Shown here piece by piece: positions 1 through 9,828 of a stretch of 64,000 bases of DNA. The position numbers were made by a program, and so were the translations under genes. Each line of letters begins with the position of its first letter. The first letter of the stretch is position 1. This DNA is from Flavitalea plasmicola (GTDB taxonomy: Bacteria; Bacteroidota; Bacteroidia; Chitinophagales; Chitinophagaceae), in the NCBI RefSeq assembly GCF_030546645.1, contig NZ_JAUOTO010000003.1, positions 960,956 to 1,024,955 of the forward strand, written 5' to 3'. The notes beneath the pieces were generated by a model that saw nothing but the letters and a program-made list of their open reading frames with translations, did no database searches and had not been told where the DNA came from.

Positions 1-1
1 T

Positions 2-1336
2 TCGGCATCTTTACGCGCGGACGGGTCATCCAATGCCCAACCCACCAGCCGGTGGTTCTATTCCCCAGTCGTGGCCGCGGCGTGGAACCTGAAAAATGAG
101 TTCCTCGAAAAGAACAAAGCGCTCGATGATCTCGTTCTCCGCATAAGCGCCGGACGACTGGGACGTCTCCATGCCTACGACAACTTTGCGCAGGGCCCCC
201 AATACACGGCTACTACAGGATATACAGGCAATCTCACCGTACCCGGATACAACGCCTTCAGCGTCCTTACCAGACCGTATTCATTTGGATGGGTGGGCTA
301 TGGCATCCCATGGGGTTATTCTGACCAGGTAAACATAGGAACAGATCTGTCTCTCCTTCGTAATCGTTTGCACGTCTCCCTGGACTGGTATAAAAAGATC
401 GAAAAAGACCTGCTCATCGGTATCCCCGCATTTGCCGAATACGGCTATAAGCAATCCATCGAACCCGGCATGTCCGTCAGCAACACAGGCCTGGATCTTA
501 GCGCCCGGGCGGAAGTCCTCCGGGGAAAGAAAGTTTCCTGGTCCGCAGGCATCAACGTAAACTACAACCGCAATAATCTGAGGTCCCTGCCAAGGGGTTT
601 GAAAGAGATCGTCATTGGCAACCGCCTCCTGCAGGTGGGCCGGCCCGTAGACCAGTATTGGTTATTCGTTAACCAGGGCATCTATACGGCCGACAACCAG
701 GTGCCGGTGGTAAAAGGACTGCCGCTGAAATACAACGGAGTTTCCCTCCGCGCCGGCGATCCCCGATGGAAAGACATGAATGGCGACAACGTTCTCGACA
801 ACAAGGATAAGATCCTGAAAGGACATTCCCTACCCGTCCTTTCCGGAGGAATGGATCACACATTCAAATATGGCCCGTGGAGCTTGTCGCTCGACTTTTA
901 CTATACGCTTGGGAGAAAGATCATGCACCAGGAGATGGCCAATAAATTCGACTTTGTCAATAGGGAAAGCAACCTGAATATGAACTCTGTCAAGGAGATC
1001 ACTTTCTGGGAGGACCGGGGAGACTTCAGCAAATATCCTCTATATAACCCGTGGAGCACCGTCATTCCCTATCGCATCGACCAGGATCTTTTCCTTGAAA
1101 ATGCTTCATTCCTGAAATTGAGATCGCTGGTACTGGGCTATGATCTCAGCAAATACCTGGCGAAGAAAGGCCTTAAGTCGAACAGGTTCTTCGTATACGC
1201 ATCCGTGAATAATGTCTTCACCATAACGCCATACACCGGCGTGGATCCTGAACTCGTGGGGTACGACGGGTACGACGCGGGTTATGGCCAGCCAATACCC
1301 AGGATCTACACGCTCGGCATCAAGACCGAACTATAA
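2..1336 (+). CDS. SusC/RagA-family TonB-dependent outer-membrane porter, 5' truncated
   Basis: The reading frame is already open at base 2, so only the C-terminal 444 residues of a protein normally near 1,000 residues are visible. SusC proteins are 22-strand outer-membrane barrels that import substrate captured by a SusD lid, driven by TonB. Visible family marks are RADGSS at residues 5-10 of the fragment, a GDPRWKDMNGDNVLDNKDK calcium-loop-like stretch near residue 260, and alternating aromatic beta strands ending in a C-terminal strand that closes the barrel. It is followed 35 bp later by a SusD gene, the usual partner order. The plug domain and TonB box lie outside the window. Substrate is unknown; the neighbours contain no hydrolase that would suggest one. 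Confidence 0.93.
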   Translation, partial: SASLRADGSSNAQPTSRWFYSPVVAAAWNLKNEFLEKNKALDDLVLRISAGRLGRLHAYDNFAQGPQYTATTGYTGNLTVPGYNAFSVLTRPYSFGWVGYGIPWGYSDQVNIGTDLSLLRNRLHVSLDWYKKIEKDLLIGIPAFAEYGYKQSIEPGMSVSNTGLDLSARAEVLRGKKVSWSAGINVNYNRNNLRSLPRGLKEIVIGNRLLQVGRPVDQYWLFVNQGIYTADNQVPVVKGLPLKYNGVSLRAGDPRWKDMNGDNVLDNKDKILKGHSLPVLSGGMDHTFKYGPWSLSLDFYYTLGRKIMHQEMANKFDFVNRESNLNMNSVKEITFWEDRGDFSKYPLYNPWSTVIPYRIDQDLFLENASFLKLRSLVLGYDLSKYLAKKGLKSNRFFVYASVNNVFTITPYTGVDPELVGYDGYDAGYGQPIPRIYTLGIKTEL

Positions 1337-1371
1337 AACTAAAGAATTTACATAAACGCAAGGTCATCAAA

Positions 1372-2874
1372 ATGAAAAAATCATTGCTGGCAATCCTGCT
1401 CCTGTTCCCGGCGCTATTCAGCTGTAATAAGGTTTTGGATAAAGATTCCGTACGGGTCGTTGCAGAAAAAAACATGTGGAATACCCTGGAAGATGCACGC
1501 GCAGGGCTCATGGGCGTCTATGCCCTTACCCGTGCAGCGCTTTCCGACAACAACGGGCACTGGATCTACGGCGACGTCAGATCGGGGCAGTTCTACAGCC
1601 CCCAGCGCCAGGACCTGAAAGCCGTTATCGACAATCACCTGAATGCGGCCTATCCTGTGGTGGAGGCCTTATCCGACTGGACGAGGTTCTACGCCATCGT
1701 CAATGCGGCCTGTCTCTTCATCGAACGGGTAGGTAATGTCAAGGCTAACGACAAACGGTATTCGACCAATAATATGACGGTGGATCTGGCGCAGGCAAGG
1801 CTCTTACGGGCATTCGCCTACTTCTATATGGTAAGGATCTGGGGTGATGTGCCCTTTATCATCACCTCTCACGACGGCCAGTTCGAGAACAAACCCCGCG
1901 AAGAACAGGCGAAAATATTGAGCTGGGTGGAGGTAGAGCTGCTCGCGGCGGCGCAGGACCTGCCATTCGGCTACAGTAGGGGCGACATTCAGCAGCCAGG
2001 GAATTACTACAACGAAGATGCCACCCGGTGGGGCGGCGCCCTGGCGACAAAGATCTCCGCCTATGCGATCCTGTCGCATGTAGCGGCCTGGATGGGCAAC
2101 TATTCCAATGTGGCAAAATATACCAAGTTTGTCGAAGACAATTACAGCCGCAGCAACTGCAGCTTTCAATCCACGTCGGACCTGACGAATTCCAACGGGT
2201 TCTTCTATAACAAGAATTCCAGCCAGATGCTGGGATTCAATTCGGACTATGGGCATATAGAAGGCTCATCCACCGGTCACCTGGAAGAGCTCACCCTCGC
2301 CCAACCCGTGATCAACAAAGCCGTTCCCGATATCTATCTGCCGAAGGATACTATCATACGCCTCTTCGATCAGCCCAATGATGAACGGTTCAACCTGGAC
2401 ACGGTGGGCACGCCGGGCTCCGACCGCTACTTCACGAACTTCAACGGCAAATACCCCATATTCAGCAAGATCAAGGTAATGGAAGGCGGCATCATCGATC
2501 CCAACTTCCGGTACTTCACCAGCGCGCTGATCTTTACCCGGCTGGAAGACATCGTCCTGCTGCGCGCAGAAGCTATGGCCGTGCTGGGCGATGTCTCCGG
2601 CGCCCTCAATGAAGTAGCCATCGTCATGTCCAATCGGGGCATCACGACGATTAGTACAACGAATAAAGAGTTGATCGACCTCATCTTCGAAGAGCGCAAC
2701 CGGGAACTGCTGGGAGAAGGACATCGTTGGTATGACCTGGTACGCTACAACAGGATCAAGCAAAACAACCCGGCCTTCACCGGGCTCATCAATTCCGGAG
2801 GAATTTACTGGCCTGTATCCCGCAAGCTCATCGGCCAGAACAGTTTATTAATTCAAAATCCTTACTGGCAATAA
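1372..2874 (+). CDS. SusD/RagB-family surface lipoprotein (pairs with upstream SusC)
   Basis: A 500-residue SusD-like protein, the normal length. The N-terminus is a lipoprotein signal with Cys at residue 18 (ALFSC) followed by Asn-Lys. The body has the helical TPR-like pattern of the family, including an ARLLRAFAYFYMVRIWGDVP segment near residue 142, and a C-terminal GEGHRWYDLVRYNRIKQ segment typical of RagB/SusD. SusD proteins sit on the cell surface as a hinged lid over the SusC barrel and bind the substrate. The gene lies 35 bp after the truncated SusC and 20 bp before the next lipoprotein, so one transcript is likely. The ligand cannot be read from the sequence. Confidence 0.95.
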   Translation: MKKSLLAILLLFPALFSCNKVLDKDSVRVVAEKNMWNTLEDARAGLMGVYALTRAALSDNNGHWIYGDVRSGQFYSPQRQDLKAVIDNHLNAAYPVVEALSDWTRFYAIVNAACLFIERVGNVKANDKRYSTNNMTVDLAQARLLRAFAYFYMVRIWGDVPFIITSHDGQFENKPREEQAKILSWVEVELLAAAQDLPFGYSRGDIQQPGNYYNEDATRWGGALATKISAYAILSHVAAWMGNYSNVAKYTKFVEDNYSRSNCSFQSTSDLTNSNGFFYNKNSSQMLGFNSDYGHIEGSSTGHLEELTLAQPVINKAVPDIYLPKDTIIRLFDQPNDERFNLDTVGTPGSDRYFTNFNGKYPIFSKIKVMEGGIIDPNFRYFTSALIFTRLEDIVLLRAEAMAVLGDVSGALNEVAIVMSNRGITTISTTNKELIDLIFEERNRELLGEGHRWYDLVRYNRIKQNNPAFTGLINSGGIYWPVSRKLIGQNSLLIQNPYWQ

Positions 2875-2894
2875 GGGACCCCAATCTGAAAAAT

Positions 2895-3995
2895 ATGACA
2901 ACGTATATGCGAGCCATAACATTTTTGCTTATCCTGTCCTTCGCGCTGCCTGCCTGTAAGAAGGATGGCGGCTATCACAACTCCCCCGACGCGGATAAGA
3001 AAATCCCTATGAACACGTACGACTATCTGAAAAGCAAGGTCGGCGTATTCGACTCCCTCGTGGCGGTGATCGACAGGCTGGGATTGAAGGAGACATTGAC
3101 GGACAGCAGCATTACGCTCTTCGCCGTCACCAATCAAAGCTTTCAGCTGGCGGTGACGAACCTGAACCGCTTGAGGAAACAATCCGACAAAGACCCGCAA
3201 TACCTGTCCTTCATCGACCGCGAGCAGCTGGATACCATGGTGTGCTACTACATCATTCGGGGTAAATACCTCTCTGATTCACTGCAATTGCAGGATGGTC
3301 TAGACCTCTTCAGCGTACGGTTCGGCTATCCCATGCATGCCAAAAGCACACGGGCTTCCGCATCGGGATTTGAAAAGGGCGGTCCGGAAGTGATCGACTT
3401 CAGCAATACGAAGAGAAGCAAATTCGTCAGATTCTGGTCCAGCACCACCACCGGATCGAATAATATCGAGACGACCAATGGCGTCGTTCATGTGGTAACG
3501 CCCGACCATATCTTCGGTTTTGACGAGTTCGTGTTGCGTCTCACCTTCGTTCCCCCGCCTCCCGACCTGATGACGCTCATCGGCGGCAAGCTCAGCGTAT
3601 TGCGGGACAACAACGGTGGGCCTGATAATGGCGAAGGTTCGAAGAAGGTCATCGACGGTGATGACCACACCAAGTTCCTTTGCGAGTTCCAGGGCCATGT
3701 ATGGATGAAGTTCGAACTGAACCAACCGGCGGTGTCCTCCGTGTATACCCTCACCTCGGCCAATGACGCGCCGGATCGTGATCCCCGCGCCTGGACATTC
3801 GAAGGATCGAATGACGACGTCAACTGGGATGAACTGGACAGAAGATTCAATTTCTTCTTCGAACAGCGCTATCAGCTGAAGGTTTTCACCTTCCCCAACA
3901 CCCAGGCGTATAAATTTTACAGGATCAATATTTCAGAGGTCAACGGGTCGAACCTTTACCAGCAGGCCGAATGGACCATCAATTCAACAAAATAA
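2895..3995 (+). CDS. Fasciclin (FAS1) lipoprotein with C-terminal discoidin-like domain
   Basis: 366 residues. Lipoprotein signal with Cys21 (ALPACKKD). Residues about 41-210 form a FAS1 domain: the first conserved block is SSITLFAVTNQSF and the second is TNGVVHVVTPDHIF. Residues about 228-366 form an F5/8 type C (discoidin)-like beta-sandwich with IDGDDHTKF and WTFEGSNDDVNWDEL, the usual ligand-loop and substitute-for-galactose-binding layout. FAS1 domains mediate adhesion and discoidin domains bind glycans or proteins, so this is probably an accessory surface binder for the porter pair. An in-frame Met at codon 5 is an alternative start. The same C-terminal module is found in the last gene of the operon (15350). 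No catalytic motif is seen. Confidence 0.85.
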   Translation: MTTYMRAITFLLILSFALPACKKDGGYHNSPDADKKIPMNTYDYLKSKVGVFDSLVAVIDRLGLKETLTDSSITLFAVTNQSFQLAVTNLNRLRKQSDKDPQYLSFIDREQLDTMVCYYIIRGKYLSDSLQLQDGLDLFSVRFGYPMHAKSTRASASGFEKGGPEVIDFSNTKRSKFVRFWSSTTTGSNNIETTNGVVHVVTPDHIFGFDEFVLRLTFVPPPPDLMTLIGGKLSVLRDNNGGPDNGEGSKKVIDGDDHTKFLCEFQGHVWMKFELNQPAVSSVYTLTSANDAPDRDPRAWTFEGSNDDVNWDELDRRFNFFFEQRYQLKVFTFPNTQAYKFYRINISEVNGSNLYQQAEWTINSTK

Positions 3996-3996
3996 A

Positions 3997-5091
3997 GTGA
4001 CCATGCAACGCGTCATAAAAAAAGTAACTATTCTCTTTCTGCTGACCGGAATGATCTCCGTCGGCTGCAAAAAATTATACGACCTGCCCGGGGAGAAGGA
4101 CTATCTCAGCTCCAATGTCAATTTTTCCAATAAGACCTTCGAACCCATCCTGGGGAGGACCACCGTCATGGGCGGCTTTAATTCGGACCATAGCACGGAG
4201 CCCCTGAAATTCGAGATCGTCAATGCACGGTTTGGAGACGGACGGCCAATGTCCGACCTCTTCACCGAAGCCGAGACCTATGTGTGGACGGGCACCTATA
4301 CAGGCTTGGAGAAAAGCCTGGATGAGATTGAAGCCAAACGGAAAAAGGAAAAGCACCCCCTCTTTGAGATCCGGCATTCGGGGGAATTCATCATGTGGAG
4401 CGCCTCCACCAATGAACTGATCCCACCCCGTGCGGCTGACAGCACCAATTTCCCGCAGAATACCCGGTATTTCGACCTGAAGGTCAGTAACACGGGCGGT
4501 GAAATGCTGATAAAAGATTTCCAGGTCCGCCCCTGGCGCGAGCGGCCCTATGAACCTTCCAACGACATGAACATCTATACGGGCGGCATAGCACCCAATC
4601 CCAAAGATCCAACCAATCCTGCGGACAGGGATTATATCAGGCCTTTCGTCAATGGGGTGTTGTCCACCCCTTCCGAGAGATACATGGTGAGCAACGACGA
4701 CCGGAAAGATATCGTGGCCTTTATCCGTCCGTTCACGGGTGGAAATGGACACAACTTACGGATCAAGGTGCTGGACAAGGATTCCCTTCCCATCAACCCC
4801 TCCGCTTTCAACGAGACGAAATGGAAGGAGATGATCCATGGGTTCAATATGCAGATAACGAACGAGTATGTCCAGTACGACGTCGCCTATCCGATACCGC
4901 TGGTGGAGGTTCCCACTTCCTATGCTCCTGGCGGAACGAGGGCGCATGCGGAACTGAGATATTCCAGGATCGGGTTCGGCGGATTGAGAGTGACATCGGC
5001 CTTCGGACTGGACTTCGCGATCTACAGGCCCGGGGACTGGGAGATCGTATTCCTTTTCAGGATGGAAAATCCAAAATTTGAAAATGACTAA
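3997..5091 (+). CDS. DUF5007-like lipoprotein of Sus-type operon
   Basis: 364 residues from a GTG codon one base after the preceding stop; an ATG two codons later (4003) is an equally good start. The N-terminus is a lipoprotein signal with Cys24 (SVGCKK). The rest is beta-rich with no catalytic motif I can recognise. From memory it resembles the DUF5007 family, which accompanies FAS1 lipoproteins and SusC/SusD genes in Sphingobacteriia and Chitinophagia; a Pfam search would settle this. The one-base spacing to the gene before and 19 bp to the following SusC argue for co-transcription. Role unknown; by position a surface-exposed accessory of one of the two porters. Confidence 0.75.
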   Translation: MTMQRVIKKVTILFLLTGMISVGCKKLYDLPGEKDYLSSNVNFSNKTFEPILGRTTVMGGFNSDHSTEPLKFEIVNARFGDGRPMSDLFTEAETYVWTGTYTGLEKSLDEIEAKRKKEKHPLFEIRHSGEFIMWSASTNELIPPRAADSTNFPQNTRYFDLKVSNTGGEMLIKDFQVRPWRERPYEPSNDMNIYTGGIAPNPKDPTNPADRDYIRPFVNGVLSTPSERYMVSNDDRKDIVAFIRPFTGGNGHNLRIKVLDKDSLPINPSAFNETKWKEMIHGFNMQITNEYVQYDVAYPIPLVEVPTSYAPGGTRAHAELRYSRIGFGGLRVTSAFGLDFAIYRPGDWEIVFLFRMENPKFEND

Positions 5092-5110
5092 CTGCTAATA
5101 ATCGAATACA

Positions 5111-8100
5111 ATGAAATTACGTTTATACATTCTGCTCTTGCTGACCGGCAGCCTCTTTCCTTCCTGGTTCCTGCTCGCGCAAGCTCCTCCCGCTACGGTC
5201 ACGGTCCGGGGTATGGTGGTGAACAAGACCTCCAACGCTCCGTTGCAGAGCGTCACCATTGCCAATGAAAAGACAGGCAAAGGAGTGGGCATGTCGGATG
5301 CAGAAGGGCGCTTTGAGATCAGGGTGCCTGCCAACGCCTCCCTTGTCTTCAGCTCGGTGGGCCTCGCCACCAAAAAAGTGAAGCTGGAGCCGGGCCAGAC
5401 AAATATAAAAGTGGCCATGGAAACAAATAACCGGTCGATGGATGACGCGATCATTGTCGCCTATCAGAGAAGGACGAAGGAGACGACGACCGGGGCCGTC
5501 AATGTCGTCATGGGAAAAGAGGTACAGGACGTGCCTGTCTCCAATGTGGAGCAGCTGCTGCAGGGTAAAGTGCCCGGTCTGAATATTCAGAACAACACAG
5601 GAGCACCTGGTTTCAGGGGCTCGGTGCAGATGCGGGGACTTTCCAACCTCAGCATTTCAGGCAGCGGCAGCGAATCCTTCCTTCAACCTACATCACCCCT
5701 GTATATCATCGACGGCGTACCCATCGATGCCGACAAGGCGTCAGACTATGGGTTCCAGACCCAGGGACCCGGCATCAGCCCGCTGTCATTGATACCTCCG
5801 GAAGATATCGAATCCATCCAGGTACTCAAAGATGCGCAGGCTACCTCCATGTATGGATCGAGGGGCGCCTACGGCGTTATCATCATCACTACCAGAAGAG
5901 GAAATTCCAAGGTTCCCCGTGTCAGGTATACCGCCAATTATTTTATGACCACTCCCCCCAAGCTCCGCGAGACATTGGGCGGCAATGCCGAACGCCAGCT
6001 GAAGATCGGCCAGATCATCAGCAATGCCCGCAACTACGACGACATCACGCGGATCAACCGAACGGCCTTTCTGGCGGACAGCCTGAACCCTTATTGGAAC
6101 AATTCCACCAACTGGCAGGCCGTCTTCTACCGGACTACCTATAACCAGACGCATAACCTCGCCCTGGACGGCGGCAATACCAAATTCAACTACAAGACGA
6201 ACCTGGGGTATTACACCGAAAAAGGCGTTATCAAGAACACAGGTTTTGACAGGTATAACCTGAATATGAACATGGAGTTCAAGCCCAGTGACAAATTCAG
6301 GGTCTTCAGCTCCCTCTTCGGATCACTGGGTATGCAGGGTAAAGGCAATGGACTGGGGATCCTTCAGCAAGGCGTAGCTGACAACGGAACGGCCTCCACA
6401 CTGCTACCCCCACCCTCCTATTATCAATCTTCCGGCGCCGTGGTGTCGGCCCTGAAAACGAAAAATGACAACAACTCGAGGAACTTGCGGGCAAATGTAG
6501 ATATGCGTTATGAACCATTCCTCGGTGTGGCATTCTCATCCAGCCTTAGCTATGACAATACTTCGGAGACGGAATCCACTTTTACGCCCGCTGCGGCCAA
6601 TAGCCAGTTCGCCCGGGTCTACGATTTCACCGGCAAGAACTTTACGTTGTACAACCGAAACAACTTCACCTATTTCAAAACGATAGCGAGAGATCATACT
6701 ATTTTTGTCAACGCTTTCAACGAGATCTATAAACAAGGCGCCCAATCCCGTATCACCAGACAGGAAAGGACCCCTAACGACCAGGTGCAGGGCCCCATCG
6801 GCTTCGACGCCTATTTTTCACGGGGCGGCGGGGTGCTGGCGAACTTTAAGAACGCCACTATCGCCTCCTTTGCCGGCTCCATTTCCTACGATTATCAAAA
6901 AAGGTTCATAGCGGAATTCTCTTACAGACTGGATGGCACGTCTTCCAATGGATTGGAAAATCTTTATTCCAAGAATCCTTCAGTCGGACTGCGATGGAAC
7001 TTCAGCAAAGAAAAGTGGCTGAAGGATCTTATCTGGCTCTCCTACGGCGCCCTGCGGTTGACCTGGGGACAAAATATCGTGCCGACGGGAAATCTTCAGA
7101 GCATCTATGGCCTCTATAACCTGAACGGCAATTTCAACAACAATCCCACGATCGGGATCAACTACGACCAGATACCCAACCCTTTCCTGAAGCCGACCAC
7201 CACCACGCAGTATAACTTCGGTTTCGAAACGGGTCTTTTCAACGATAAGTTTGTCATCAACTTCGACGCCTACTTCAAGAAAGTGGACAACCTGCTCTTC
7301 GACCGGAATCTTGCCACGAATACAGGCTTTGGCAAGTTGGCCAGCAACGATGCGGGCATCGCCAACTACGGGTATGAGCTGATGGTGACGGCCAGACCCA
7401 TCGTAAGAAAATATTTCACCTGGACAGTGTCTGTCAATGGCGCCATCAACCGGGATGTCCTGCTGAAGCTGCCGGCGGAATACAACGGCCAGTATATCAG
7501 AACTGACAACAGCCCCTACCGGCAGCACACCGTATTTCGCGTAGGACGGAATACGTTGTCCAATTATCTCATCCGGAACATGGGCGTATTCAGCAAAGAT
7601 GAAGATGTGCCCGTAGATCCGGCGACGGGTAAGCGATACCAGACCAATGGTACGGCGTTCAAGGCAGGTGACCCCTATTTCAAGGATGTCAACGGGGATT
7701 ATATCCTGGATGACAAAGACTATGAGGTGGGCGGCAATTCTCAGCCCCTGGTGACAGGCGGCATCTCCACGAATTTGACCTATAAGAATTTCGGATTGAA
7801 TGTCTACGCCACCTTCACCGCCAAGCGCACCATCCTGAACAATGCCCTCTCCGACCGCATGTCCATTACAAGGGATCCCTTCGATCTGCGGGCGGTGGTA
7901 CCTCTGAGCGAACTCGACATCTGGCGCAAGCCGGGGGATCATGCAAGGTATCCCAATCCCTACGACTATGGAAGGTTTAACCAGATCCAGCCCCTTCGGC
8001 CCGACCAGACCCTTTGGGCCGAGGATGGCAGCTACCTGAAAATAAACAATGTCATTGTATCCTATATGTTCAATAGGGCACTCGTCAGGAAGATCGGCTT

Positions 8101-8269
8101 CAACAGCGCCAGGATCTACTTTAGCACGGAGAACCTCGTCACCTTTTCAGGTTACTCGGGCCCGAACCCGGAGAATGTCACCACCCTGGGCAGGGATGTG
8201 TCCAGCGGATATGCCGTCCCCCGTAAATACAACCTCGGTATAAACATAGAACTCAATACTGGCAATTAA
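5111..8269 (+). CDS. SusC/RagA-family TonB-dependent outer-membrane porter
   Basis: A complete 1,052-residue porter. Signal peptide of about 23 residues ends LLA with Gln24 as the predicted first mature residue. Residues about 29-112 are a carboxypeptidase-regulatory-like beta sandwich, the usual N-terminal extension of SusC. The plug follows to about residue 275, with VLKDAQATSMYGSRGAYGVI, a strongly conserved SusC segment, and PLYIIDGVPID. The remainder is the 22-strand barrel; FKAGDPYFKDVNGDYILDDK near residue 850 is the typical late loop. There is no STN domain, so unlike the porter at 28606 it should not signal to a FecR protein. It is the second SusC of the operon and is followed 9 bp later by its own SusD. 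Confidence 0.96.
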   Translation: MKLRLYILLLLTGSLFPSWFLLAQAPPATVTVRGMVVNKTSNAPLQSVTIANEKTGKGVGMSDAEGRFEIRVPANASLVFSSVGLATKKVKLEPGQTNIKVAMETNNRSMDDAIIVAYQRRTKETTTGAVNVVMGKEVQDVPVSNVEQLLQGKVPGLNIQNNTGAPGFRGSVQMRGLSNLSISGSGSESFLQPTSPLYIIDGVPIDADKASDYGFQTQGPGISPLSLIPPEDIESIQVLKDAQATSMYGSRGAYGVIIITTRRGNSKVPRVRYTANYFMTTPPKLRETLGGNAERQLKIGQIISNARNYDDITRINRTAFLADSLNPYWNNSTNWQAVFYRTTYNQTHNLALDGGNTKFNYKTNLGYYTEKGVIKNTGFDRYNLNMNMEFKPSDKFRVFSSLFGSLGMQGKGNGLGILQQGVADNGTASTLLPPPSYYQSSGAVVSALKTKNDNNSRNLRANVDMRYEPFLGVAFSSSLSYDNTSETESTFTPAAANSQFARVYDFTGKNFTLYNRNNFTYFKTIARDHTIFVNAFNEIYKQGAQSRITRQERTPNDQVQGPIGFDAYFSRGGGVLANFKNATIASFAGSISYDYQKRFIAEFSYRLDGTSSNGLENLYSKNPSVGLRWNFSKEKWLKDLIWLSYGALRLTWGQNIVPTGNLQSIYGLYNLNGNFNNNPTIGINYDQIPNPFLKPTTTTQYNFGFETGLFNDKFVINFDAYFKKVDNLLFDRNLATNTGFGKLASNDAGIANYGYELMVTARPIVRKYFTWTVSVNGAINRDVLLKLPAEYNGQYIRTDNSPYRQHTVFRVGRNTLSNYLIRNMGVFSKDEDVPVDPATGKRYQTNGTAFKAGDPYFKDVNGDYILDDKDYEVGGNSQPLVTGGISTNLTYKNFGLNVYATFTAKRTILNNALSDRMSITRDPFDLRAVVPLSELDIWRKPGDHARYPNPYDYGRFNQIQPLRPDQTLWAEDGSYLKINNVIVSYMFNRALVRKIGFNSARIYFSTENLVTFSGYSGPNPENVTTLGRDVSSGYAVPRKYNLGINIELNTGN

Positions 8270-8278
8270 ACCCACTTC

Positions 8279-9805
8279 ATGATGAAAAAGACCATCTGCT
8301 ATATCATATTGCTGCTAGCCGGCCTCGCCGGCCCCGGCTGTAAGAAATTCCTGGATATTCAGCCCATCGATAAGCTATCGGGTAATAACTTCTATCAATC
8401 GAAGGAAGATGTGGTCGCCAATATCTATGATCTGTCAAGGAAATTGTTCAACAAGGTCAACGAAACCCACTTCATCGGCGCGACAGGTGAATACCGGTCA
8501 GGCGAAGTATTGTCGGAAGCGCAATCGGACAATGGTCCCGCACGGGCATATGTCGAGGTCTTGGGAAGGAATGACCTGCTCACCTTGTTGAGCGGCAACC
8601 AGCCTTGGAATTTTTACAATTTTTCAAATATCACCGAGTGGAAGGAATATTATCAGGTGATACAAGGTGCCAATATCCTGCTCAGCAAGCTGGAAAAAGG
8701 CATACCGGGTGTCTCCGAAACGGAAAAGAAACAATTCGAAGGTGAGGCGGCATTTGCCCGGTCGATGGCCTATTTTTTCATGGTACGTCTGTACGGAGAC
8801 GTTCCCTATTTCACCGATGCTTTTCATTCGACGGCGTTGCCCAGGGAAAAGATGGTAACGGTGCTAAATAACTGCATTGCTGACCTGACAAAGTATAAGG
8901 ATAACCTTCCCTGGAGCTATTCCGACCCTGCCCTGAAAGGGGTGCGGGCCAGCAGGGGCAGCATCATCGCATTGCTGATGAATATGAACATGTGGAATGC
9001 GGGGTTTGACAAGAGCAAGGCCGAGCACTATTACGAGGAGACGGCCGCCCTGGGAAATGAGCTGGTGAGTAGCGGCGCCTACCGGCTCCTGCCGCTCAAC
9101 GAATGGTCGACCGTGATAAAAGGGAGGTCCGATGAAAGTCTTTTTGAATTTTATCGCAGTGTCAATTACAATGACGACAACAGCGCCATAGCACCCATCT
9201 CCGATATGTTCGTTCACTATCCTTATAAAAGACCGGAATACACGCACCGGGTGAGCTTTGCTTTCTTCAGGGCTGAATATATGCAGAAGCTTTATCTGGG
9301 CAGTGCCGACAGAAGGGCCACCGTCTGGTTTGACGATAATATCTATGCGGACAATGGAAAATTCATGATGCTCAAGTTTGCGCAAAATTCCTTCATTACG
9401 GGAGACGAGGATAAGAATCCCGACAATACTTTCATGATCTTCCGGTATGCCGGGGAGATCCTCTTATGTGCCGAAGCCCTGGCAGAGCTGGGACGGGACG
9501 ACGAAGCCATCAAGCTGGTGAACATGGTGCGTGACAGGGCCGAAGCAGGACACTACACAGGCGGCGGCGGCGCGGATCTGAAAGATTTTATCTTTTTGGA
9601 GCGTTCGCGTGAGCTCATGGGCGAAGGCCACCATTATTTCGACATGGTTCGCACGCGCCGGATCCTCAGCAGCACCTGGTCCTACAATGTGCTCACCCTG
9701 GATAAATTCAACAGGGGCGCCTGGACCTGGCCCATCAGCAGGAGCGCCCTGGACAACAATCCCTATATGACACTGAATGATTACTGGACCAACGGAGGCA
9801 ACTAA
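8279..9805 (+). CDS. SusD/RagB-family surface lipoprotein (pairs with SusC at 5111)
   Basis: 508 residues, typical SusD length. Starts ATGATGAAAAAG, so either of two adjacent Met codons may be used. Lipoprotein signal with the lipidated Cys in GPGCKKFLDIQP, a very common SusD N-terminus. FARSMAYFFMVRLYGDVPYF near residue 160 and ERSRELMGEGHHYFDMVRTR near the C-terminus are family hallmarks. It should cap the porter encoded 9 bp upstream. There are therefore two complete SusC/SusD pairs in one operon, each followed by a fasciclin-domain lipoprotein, which suggests either duplication of a three-gene block or two related ligands. Confidence 0.95.
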   Translation: MMKKTICYIILLLAGLAGPGCKKFLDIQPIDKLSGNNFYQSKEDVVANIYDLSRKLFNKVNETHFIGATGEYRSGEVLSEAQSDNGPARAYVEVLGRNDLLTLLSGNQPWNFYNFSNITEWKEYYQVIQGANILLSKLEKGIPGVSETEKKQFEGEAAFARSMAYFFMVRLYGDVPYFTDAFHSTALPREKMVTVLNNCIADLTKYKDNLPWSYSDPALKGVRASRGSIIALLMNMNMWNAGFDKSKAEHYYEETAALGNELVSSGAYRLLPLNEWSTVIKGRSDESLFEFYRSVNYNDDNSAIAPISDMFVHYPYKRPEYTHRVSFAFFRAEYMQKLYLGSADRRATVWFDDNIYADNGKFMMLKFAQNSFITGDEDKNPDNTFMIFRYAGEILLCAEALAELGRDDEAIKLVNMVRDRAEAGHYTGGGGADLKDFIFLERSRELMGEGHHYFDMVRTRRILSSTWSYNVLTLDKFNRGAWTWPISRSALDNNPYMTLNDYWTNGGN

Positions 9806-9828
9806 TTACCACATTCCATCAATCAACT

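Noticed and set aside
6980-7942. 320-codon minus-strand frame
   Set aside because: Lies wholly inside the SusC gene at 5111 and shows no family motif.
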